Shown: piece after piece, positions 6,286 to 11,037 of the stretch | How positions within the stretch are numbered: the stretch's first letter is position 1 | How the letters are laid out: each line of letters begins with the position of its first letter | Assembly: GCA_016794075.1 (NCBI GenBank) | Contig: JAEUKU010000338.1 | Span: forward strand, 1 to 11,037 | Direction: 5' to 3' | Source of the DNA: Rhodospirillaceae bacterium | GTDB taxonomy: Bacteria > Pseudomonadota > Alphaproteobacteria > Dongiales > Dongiaceae | DNA: 11,037 bases | Program-made: the position numbers and the translations under genes | The notes under the pieces: model-generated | Told to the model about the DNA's origin: nothing | Database searches by the model: none | Seen by the model: only the letters and a program-made list of their open reading frames with translations

Positions 6286-7935
6286 CTAGGCGGTCGCCTC
6301 TTCCTTGAGGCGCGAGGAATAGAGCTCGCCGGCCGCTTCCAGGCGCGGCTGGGCCATCAGGGCCAGATGCGAGTTGATGCGCTTCAGGTCGCGCAGGATG
6401 TCGAGATGCAGGCCCGACGTGGTCATGCTTTCCATCCGCCCCTCGCGCAGGCGCTGCAGGTGGTTTTCCGCAGCCACGCGCTCGAGCTCGCGGAAGATCT
6501 GCTTCTCGGCAAAGAGTTGGCGCGCCAGCGCCAGGTCGCCGGTCATGAACACGTTCATCGCCAGACCGACATTGTCGTTGAGGCGGCGGTGGATGTCCTC
6601 GATCTCCTTCGAGCCCTCGGGCGAGAATTTCAGGCCGTATTTGGTCTTCTTGCCGGCCAGGTCCATCAGGCTCTTGTCGACGATGTCGGCGGCATGCTCG
6701 AGGTTGGTGGTGAAGGTGATGAGGTCGATGATGCGCCGGTGGTCGGCCTGGTCCATCACGTCGCGGCTGACCCGCGTGAGATAGAGCTTGATCGCCTCGT
6801 TCAGCCGGTCGATCTGGGAATCGATGTCGGAAACCGTGTGGATCAGCTTGCGGTCGTCGTTGCGGAAGACCTGCAGCGACAAATTCAGCATCTGGCCCAG
6901 CAGGTCACCCATGCGCAAAGCCTCGCGGCTGGCATTGGCGAGGCCGATGGAGGGGTTCTCCACCGCGCCCTCGGTCAGATAGCGCGCCTTGCCCGGATCG
7001 TCGGGCCGCTCCTGCTCCGGCAGCAGGCGCTGGGTCAGGCGCGCCACCGGGCCGATGAACGGGATGAAGACGACCGCCAGTGCCAGGTTGAAGGCGACGT
7101 GGAAGTTCAGCACCTGGCGCCAATGCTCAGGCTGCAGACGCGAGATCTCGGGTATGATCAGCGGCAGCAGCGGCAGTACGACCGCCACGCCGATCAGGCG
7201 GAAGATGAGGTTGCCGACCGGCACGCGGCGCGCCGTTGGTTCGTCGGAGAAGGTCGCCATGATCGGCATCACTGCGCTGCCCAGATTGGCGCCCAGCACC
7301 AGGGCGTAGGAAACTTCGATCGGGATCAGCGCGTGGCTGGCGAAGGAGACGATGAGCAGCACGATGGCGAGGCTGGAAGTCGACGCGATGGTGAGCGCGG
7401 CGCCGACCAGGACGCCGGAGATCGGCGCATCGGCCATCAGCTTCAGCAGCAGCGGCACCACCGGCGCCTCGCGCATCGGCTCGGCCGCGAGCGTGATCAT
7501 CTGCAGGCCGAGCAGCGTGATGCCGAGGCCGACGATGGCGCGGCCGAGGTCGCGGGTGCGGGTGTCGGTCACGTGGTTGAACATGAACCAGCCGGCCAGG
7601 ATCAGCAGCGGCGAGATCCAGGCCACCTTGAAGGCATAGGCCTGGGCCACCAGAGCGGTGCCGACATCGGCGCCCAGCATGATGGCGAGCGCCGCCGAGG
7701 CCCCCACCACCTTGCGCGAGGCGAAGGACGAGGTGATCAGCGCGGTGGCGCTCGATGATTGCAGCAGGATGGTGGCGCCCAGGCCGCCCAGGAAGGCGGT
7801 GAAGCGGTTGCCCATCGCCCTGCCGAGGAAGGCGCGCAGCTGGCTGCCGAAGGCCCGCAGCACCCCGGTCCGCACCATCCGCAGGCCCCAGAGGAGCAGG
7901 GCGGCGGCGCCCAGAAGATTGATCAAGAAAACCAT
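6286..7935 (-). CDS. Na+/phosphate cotransporter family protein with PhoU-like C-terminal region
   Basis: A 549-residue membrane protein of the Na/Pi-cotransporter (NptA/SLC34-like) family, expected to take up inorganic phosphate with sodium. The N-terminal 300 residues are strongly hydrophobic, with an inverted-repeat architecture. The first repeat carries the hallmark QSSSAT at 59-64, followed by LGADVGTALVAQ at 87-98. The second repeat carries a divergent ASTSSLA at 184-190, followed by LGANLGSAVMP at 214-224. Residues about 330-549 are hydrophilic and helical (for example DIDSQIDRLNEAIKLYL and FTTNLEHAADIVDKSL), as in the PhoU-like domain fused to many bacterial members. Length is normal for this fused type. 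The start ATG directly precedes the first hydrophobic helix; the only purine-rich upstream element (GAAAGGG) is distant. It lies 184 bp downstream of the phosphonate-type permease gene and converges on the large repeat protein gene with a 42-bp gap. Confidence 0.9.
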   Translation of the reverse strand: MVFLINLLGAAALLLWGLRMVRTGVLRAFGSQLRAFLGRAMGNRFTAFLGGLGATILLQSSSATALITSSFASRKVVGASAALAIMLGADVGTALVAQAYAFKVAWISPLLILAGWFMFNHVTDTRTRDLGRAIVGLGITLLGLQMITLAAEPMREAPVVPLLLKLMADAPISGVLVGAALTIASTSSLAIVLLIVSFASHALIPIEVSYALVLGANLGSAVMPIMATFSDEPTARRVPVGNLIFRLIGVAVVLPLLPLIIPEISRLQPEHWRQVLNFHVAFNLALAVVFIPFIGPVARLTQRLLPEQERPDDPGKARYLTEGAVENPSIGLANASREALRMGDLLGQMLNLSLQVFRNDDRKLIHTVSDIDSQIDRLNEAIKLYLTRVSRDVMDQADHRRIIDLITFTTNLEHAADIVDKSLMDLAGKKTKYGLKFSPEGSKEIEDIHRRLNDNVGLAMNVFMTGDLALARQLFAEKQIFRELERVAAENHLQRLREGRMESMTTSGLHLDILRDLKRINSHLALMAQPRLEAAGELYSSRLKEEATA

Positions 7936-7983
7936 GAGATTTGGACGCGGCCCTTTCGGCCTCCCGACTCAATGAAGAGCGGA

Positions 7984-8001
7984 CTGTCACAGTTCCGTAA
8001 C
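7984..8001 (-). promoter_or_regulatory. Candidate PHO-box-like site upstream of the phosphate cotransporter gene
   Basis: On the + strand CTGTCAC-AGTT-CCGTAAC has two 7-mers 11 bp apart, matching the classical CTGTCAT repeat at six and four of seven positions. The - strand, which is the gene's own direction, gives nine of fourteen. It lies about 49 bp upstream of the cotransporter ATG, a place where PhoB could act. The second half-site is poor, no convincing -10 box follows, and a chance match is quite possible. Confidence 0.3.
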
Positions 8002-8072
8002 ATTCGCCTATAGCAAGTGCGGGCGCCATGCAAGGGCGCGCCGCGCATCATCTTTCGGGCCAGTGCAGCGTG

Positions 8073-8087
8073 CTGTGGAAACCACAG
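8073..8087 (-). other. Small stem-loop in the gap after the phosphonate-type permease gene
   Basis: CTGTGG (8073-8078) pairs with CCACAG (8082-8087) across a 3-nt loop. It lies about 33 bp beyond the permease stop codon on the - strand, where an operon end could fall. No T-run follows, so termination is doubtful. CCACAGGT recurs at 8094-8101. Nothing else clear was seen in this 184-bp gap apart from the PHO-box-like site. Confidence 0.3.
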
Positions 8088-8119
8088 GTCGCGCCACAGG
8101 TTCCCCTCCCGCCGGCCGG

Positions 8120-9835
8120 CTAGCGCTGGCGCCAGGCCTGGGTCCTGGCCCGCAGCAGCCGCGCGACGCCCAGCTGCAGCAGCCGCGCGGCGGCGCTGAC
8201 CACCACGATCATGGTGCCCATGGCGCAGGCTGCCGCGGTGTTGCCGGCGTCGTCGGTGTTGACCGCGGCGATCGACAGCAGCTTGGTGTTGCTGGAGTAA
8301 AGGAAGATGACCGCCGAGACGGTGGTCATCGCATTGATGAAGTAATAGGTCGCGATGTCGAGGATCGCCGGCAGGCAGACCGGCACCGTCACCCGCCAGA
8401 ACGTCTTGTAGAACGGCACTTTCAGCGAGGCGGACACCGATTCGAATTCGGTATCCACCTGCTTCAGCGCGGTCACCGCCGTCAGGTGGCAGACGGTGTA
8501 GAAATGGCCGACCGTGTTGACCACCAGGATCGCCATGGTGCCGTAGAGGAAGCCGAGCGGATTGCCGGGGGCGTTGAAGAAGAAGATGTAGGCGAGGCCC
8601 AGCACCAGTCCAGGCACCGCGAGCGGGATCATGGCGAAGAAATGCGTCGCCAGCCGCGCCCAGGGCCACACCTTGGTCTTCTCCACCAGATAGGCCCCGC
8701 CGAAGACGATCGCCGGGCCCACCGCCGCGACGATGGCCGCCATGAGCAGGCTGTTCCACAGCGCGTCCCAGCCGGCCGTACCGGCGGCGCCGAGATTGTA
8801 CTTGGCCAGGCTCAGCGTCAGGTTGTACGGCCAGAACTTGATCAGGCTGCCGAACACCGCCATGCCCAGGATGGACAGCACGAAGACCGACACCAGGAGA
8901 CAAAGCACGAGGCAGGCCGCGTCGATCCGGGGCCGGCGCTTCGGCTGGTAAGGCACGGCGCGGGCCGAGAGCAGCGCCGTCTGGCGCCGCTGCACCATCC
9001 GGTCGACGGCGAAGGACAGCACCGCCGGCGCCAGCAGCAGCAGGCCGACCACGGCCCCCATCTGGAAATTGAACTGGCCGATCACCTGGCGATAGACGTC
9101 GGTCGCCAGCACGTTGTACTGGCCGCCGATCACCTTCGGCACACCGAAATCGGTGAAGGCGAGCGTAAAGACCACGAAGGCGGCGCTGACGAGGCCGTAG
9201 CGGCAGCCCGGCAGGGTGACGGTCATGAAGATGCGGAAGGGCTTCGTGCGCAGCGATTCGGCCGCCTCGTAGAGCCGCTGATCGGCCGCCGACAGAGCGG
9301 TGACGATGATCATCACCGCATGCGGCAAGGCGAAGAAGACCTCGCCGATCACGATGCCGATCGGGCCGTAGATGCTCTCGCCGAACAGCCACTCCTTGAA
9401 GATGCCCTGGTTGCCGAAGAGGTAGACCAGCGCCAGGCCGGGCAGCAGCGAGGGCGCCAGCAGCGGCACCAGCGCGATCGAGCGGAAGAAGCCGCGGAAC
9501 GGAATGGTGCTCCGGGTGATCGCATAGGCGAAACCGAAGGCCAGGAGGATAGTGATGATTGTCGTGGTGAGCGCCACCGTCAACGTGTTGAACAGCGACT
9601 GGACCAAAGCCGGGTCCTGGAAATAGGCGACGAAATTCGCCAGCCCGACGAAGCCGCCATTCTTGTCCTCCACCGCCTTGCGGAACAGGGCGGAGAGCGG
9701 CAGCAGGATGGTGACCAGCAGCCAGCCGCCGAGGACCAGGATCAGCAGTCGCTGCGCCCATTCCTCGCCGCCGGCGATCGGCCGGATCGCGCGCGCCGCC
9801 GGCAGCGACGCCGTCCGCAAGGCGTCGTCAGCCAT
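8120..9835 (-). CDS. Putative 2-aminoethylphosphonate ABC transporter permease (fused two-domain, PhnU2-like)
   Basis: A 571-residue inner-membrane protein in which two permease domains are fused, so one chain can form the whole channel. Domain 1 (about 28-280) has an EAA-type loop at about 189-215 (YEAAESLRTKPFRIFMTV, then TLPG). Domain 2 (about 305-560) has one at about 464-489 (FESVSASLKVPFYKTFWRV, then TVPVCLPA). Stretches such as FLYGTMAILVVNTVGHFYTV (429-448) and YYFINAMTTVSAVIFLYSS (497-515) match what I recall of the TIGR03262 phosphonate permease family rather than generic iron permeases. The ATG overlaps the ATPase gene by 8 bp, pointing to translational coupling. The phosphonate substrate is a family-based inference; iron-type FbpB proteins share the fused architecture and are the main alternative. 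No phosphonate-degrading enzyme is in the window. Confidence 0.82.
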   Translation of the reverse strand: MADDALRTASLPAARAIRPIAGGEEWAQRLLILVLGGWLLVTILLPLSALFRKAVEDKNGGFVGLANFVAYFQDPALVQSLFNTLTVALTTTIITILLAFGFAYAITRSTIPFRGFFRSIALVPLLAPSLLPGLALVYLFGNQGIFKEWLFGESIYGPIGIVIGEVFFALPHAVMIIVTALSAADQRLYEAAESLRTKPFRIFMTVTLPGCRYGLVSAAFVVFTLAFTDFGVPKVIGGQYNVLATDVYRQVIGQFNFQMGAVVGLLLLAPAVLSFAVDRMVQRRQTALLSARAVPYQPKRRPRIDAACLVLCLLVSVFVLSILGMAVFGSLIKFWPYNLTLSLAKYNLGAAGTAGWDALWNSLLMAAIVAAVGPAIVFGGAYLVEKTKVWPWARLATHFFAMIPLAVPGLVLGLAYIFFFNAPGNPLGFLYGTMAILVVNTVGHFYTVCHLTAVTALKQVDTEFESVSASLKVPFYKTFWRVTVPVCLPAILDIATYYFINAMTTVSAVIFLYSSNTKLLSIAAVNTDDAGNTAAACAMGTMIVVVSAAARLLQLGVARLLRARTQAWRQR

Positions 9836-10934
9836 GGGCGGCGACCGCGTCGAACACGCGCAACCGCTCCGGCGGCAGCGCCACCTGGATCGTCTTGCCG
9901 ATGCGCAGATCGAGATCGCGCATGGCGTTGGTGGAAAAATCCGCCGCCAGACCCAGCGCGTCGGCGTTGCCGAGCCGGAGCTCCGCCCGGCAGAAGGCGC
10001 CGAGGAACTCCAGGCCGGAAATCTCCGCCTGCAGCACGTTCGGCTGCTGCGGCTGCAACCCGCGCACCTGCACGTCCTCGGGCCGCAGGCAAATCGTCAG
10101 ATCGCCACCCGCCGGCGCGGCCACGCCGCTGAGATCGGCCGTCAATTCCACCCCGCCGATGCGCAACGTGTTGGCCGCGCTGCGCTGCGCGGGCAGGAAA
10201 TTCATGTGGCCGACGAAATCGGCGACGAAGGCGCTGGCCGGGTTGCGATAGACCTCTTCGGGCCGGCCGACCTGCTCGATCACGCCGTGATTCATCACCA
10301 CGATGCGGTCGGCGACCGCCAGCGCCTCTTCCTGGTCGTGCGTCACCATGATCGTGGTGACGCCGATCCGGCGCTGCAACTGCTTCAACTCGCCGCGCAG
10401 ATTGAGCCGCACGCGCGCATCGAGCGCCGAAAGCGGCTCGTCGAGCAGCAGCAGACCCGGCGCCATGGCGATGGCGCGCGCCAGCGCGACGCGCTGCTGC
10501 TGGCCGCCGGAGAGCTGGGCCGGATACTTAGCCTCCTGCCCCTTCAGGCTGACCAGCGCCACCAATTCGGCGACCCGGGCGGCGATGGCGGCCTTGTCCT
10601 TGCCGAGATTGACCAGGCCATAGGCGATGTTCTCCGCCGTCGTCAGGTTGGGGAACAGGGCATAGGACTGGAACACGATGCCATAGTCGCGCCGCGACGG
10701 CGGCAGGGCGGAAATGTCCTTGCCGCCCTGCGAGATCGTGCCGCTGTCCTGGATGTCGAGGCCGGCGATCGCCCGCAGCAAGGTGGTCTTGCCGCAGCCG
10801 GAGGGACCGAGAAAGCACACGAACTCGCCCGGATAGACATCCAGCGATACATTCTTCAGCGCCTGGAAGCCGCCGAAGAACTTATCGACGTTGCGGATGG
10901 TCAAATAGGGCTGCTTGCCGTTGCCGGACGCCAT
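9828..10934 (-). CDS. Putative 2-aminoethylphosphonate ABC transporter ATP-binding protein (PhnT2-like)
   Basis: A 368-residue cytoplasmic ATPase paired with the fused permease downstream. Motifs counted from the chosen start: Walker A GPSGCGKTT at 43-51, Q-loop glutamine at 89, signature LSGGQ at 141-145, Walker B LLLLDEP at 161-167 with catalytic Glu 166, D-loop SALD after it, and the switch His at 199. A TOBE-like C-terminal extension covers about 240-360 (CLRPEDVQVRG at 282-292). Segments such as PPSRRDYGIVFQSYALFPNL and VVMNHGVIEQVGRPEEVYRN resemble the TIGR03265 phosphonate ATPases. The open frame extends upstream to a TTG at 10958, but the ATG at 10934 is preferred because GGGGAG lies five bases before it and would otherwise fall inside the coding sequence. 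The binding-protein gene is probably beyond the right edge. A related Fe3+ or polyamine ATPase is the alternative. Confidence 0.85.
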   Translation of the reverse strand: MASGNGKQPYLTIRNVDKFFGGFQALKNVSLDVYPGEFVCFLGPSGCGKTTLLRAIAGLDIQDSGTISQGGKDISALPPSRRDYGIVFQSYALFPNLTTAENIAYGLVNLGKDKAAIAARVAELVALVSLKGQEAKYPAQLSGGQQQRVALARAIAMAPGLLLLDEPLSALDARVRLNLRGELKQLQRRIGVTTIMVTHDQEEALAVADRIVVMNHGVIEQVGRPEEVYRNPASAFVADFVGHMNFLPAQRSAANTLRIGGVELTADLSGVAAPAGGDLTICLRPEDVQVRGLQPQQPNVLQAEISGLEFLGAFCRAELRLGNADALGLAADFSTNAMRDLDLRIGKTIQVALPPERLRVFDAVAAHG

Positions 10935-10939
10935 CGGAT

Positions 10940-10945
10940 CTCCCC
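10940..10945 (-). promoter_or_regulatory. Strong ribosome binding site that decides the ATPase start
   Basis: GGGGAG on the - strand lies five bases before the ATG at 10934. It is a near-ideal Shine-Dalgarno element and argues against the upstream in-frame TTG at 10958. Confidence 0.7.
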
Positions 10946-10968
10946 ACCGTGACAGCAATCAACCGGCC

Positions 10969-10994
10969 GCCCCCGACGCGGATGCGTCGGGGGC
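10969..10994 (-). terminator. Strong stem-loop upstream of the phosphonate-type ATPase gene
   Basis: A perfect 11-bp stem, GCCCCCGACGC (10969-10979) with GCGTCGGGGGC (10984-10994), closes a 4-nt loop 34 bp before the ATPase start. Neither strand has a following T-run. If the binding-protein gene precedes it on the - strand, this is an intercistronic hairpin in the same place as the pair at 202-258. It could also be the terminator of an unrelated upstream gene. Confidence 0.5.
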
Positions 10995-11037
10995 AACCGG
11001 CTGCGTCTACTCTAGCACATGCCGACTGGCGATCGGA
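10995..11037. other. Right edge, upstream of the phosphonate-type operon; content undetermined
   Basis: These last 43 bases are too short to identify. On the - strand two of the three frames meet a TAG here (at 11007-11009 and 11012-11014), either of which could end an upstream gene such as a binding protein. No promoter was recognised. Confidence 0.25.

Noticed and set aside
8010..8036. Possible promoter for the cotransporter on the - strand (CTTGCA, 16 bp, TATAGG)
   Set aside because: Both boxes are weak, and it would put the PHO-box-like site downstream of the start point; not strong enough to call.
7923..9761. 612-codon open frame on the - strand opposite the phosphonate-type permease reading frame
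   Set aside because: It is an Arg/Gly/His-rich shadow of the 571-residue permease, which has clear membrane helices and EAA loops in its own frame.
8063..10132. 689-codon open frame on the + strand
   Set aside because: An antisense shadow across the permease and ATPase genes with a very Arg/Gln/His-rich, non-protein-like composition.
10949..10955. Isolated CTGTCAC on the - strand just before the phosphonate-type ATPase gene, like half a PHO box
   Set aside because: No second half-site lies 11 bp away on either side, and it sits a few bases from the ribosome binding site, too close to act as an activator site for this gene.
10935..10958. N-terminal extension of the ATPase to a TTG start
   Set aside because: It would bury an excellent Shine-Dalgarno sequence within the coding region, and adds eight residues (MLSRWGDP) of no domain value.

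Overview
The window is GC-rich and densely coded. Its genes look alphaproteobacterial, perhaps from a Rhodospirillales-like soil or aquatic organism. That placement is inferred from GC content, codon use and the style of the transporter proteins; the window holds no rRNA or other taxonomic marker.

Left third, + strand (1-3076): the end of an ABC importer operon in the order binding protein (3' end only), permease, permease, ATPase. The family is the polyamine/iron/phosphonate-type importers (PotD/PotA-like). Two tandem GC-rich stem-loops separate the binding-protein gene from the permeases, the two permease genes overlap by 4 bp, and a stem-loop follows the ATPase. The substrate cannot be told from the sequence.

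Middle (3077-6243, + strand): a 425-bp non-coding stretch holds a good sigma70-type promoter whose -10 box lies inside an inverted repeat. It is followed by one large gene for a 913-residue, acidic, cysteine-free protein. This protein has an N-terminal beta-rich domain, a TAAG motif and three modules resembling the T1SS-143/DUF5801 repeats of large type I-secreted adhesins. It lacks the expected RTX nonapeptide repeats, and no secretion genes are visible. It is the most unusual gene here.

Right half, - strand (6286-10934): reading leftwards from the right edge come an ATPase and a fused two-domain permease, which overlap by 8 bp and closely resemble the PhnT2/PhnU2 components of putative 2-aminoethylphosphonate importers. 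Next, after 184 bp, comes a Na+/phosphate cotransporter with a PhoU-like C-terminal region. A weak PHO-box-like site lies just upstream of the cotransporter gene. Together these suggest a phosphorus-acquisition cluster. The phosphonate-binding protein is not in the window; it may lie just beyond the right edge, where a strong 11-bp stem-loop sits upstream of the ATPase gene.

No tRNA, rRNA, CRISPR array, insertion sequence or phage gene was seen.
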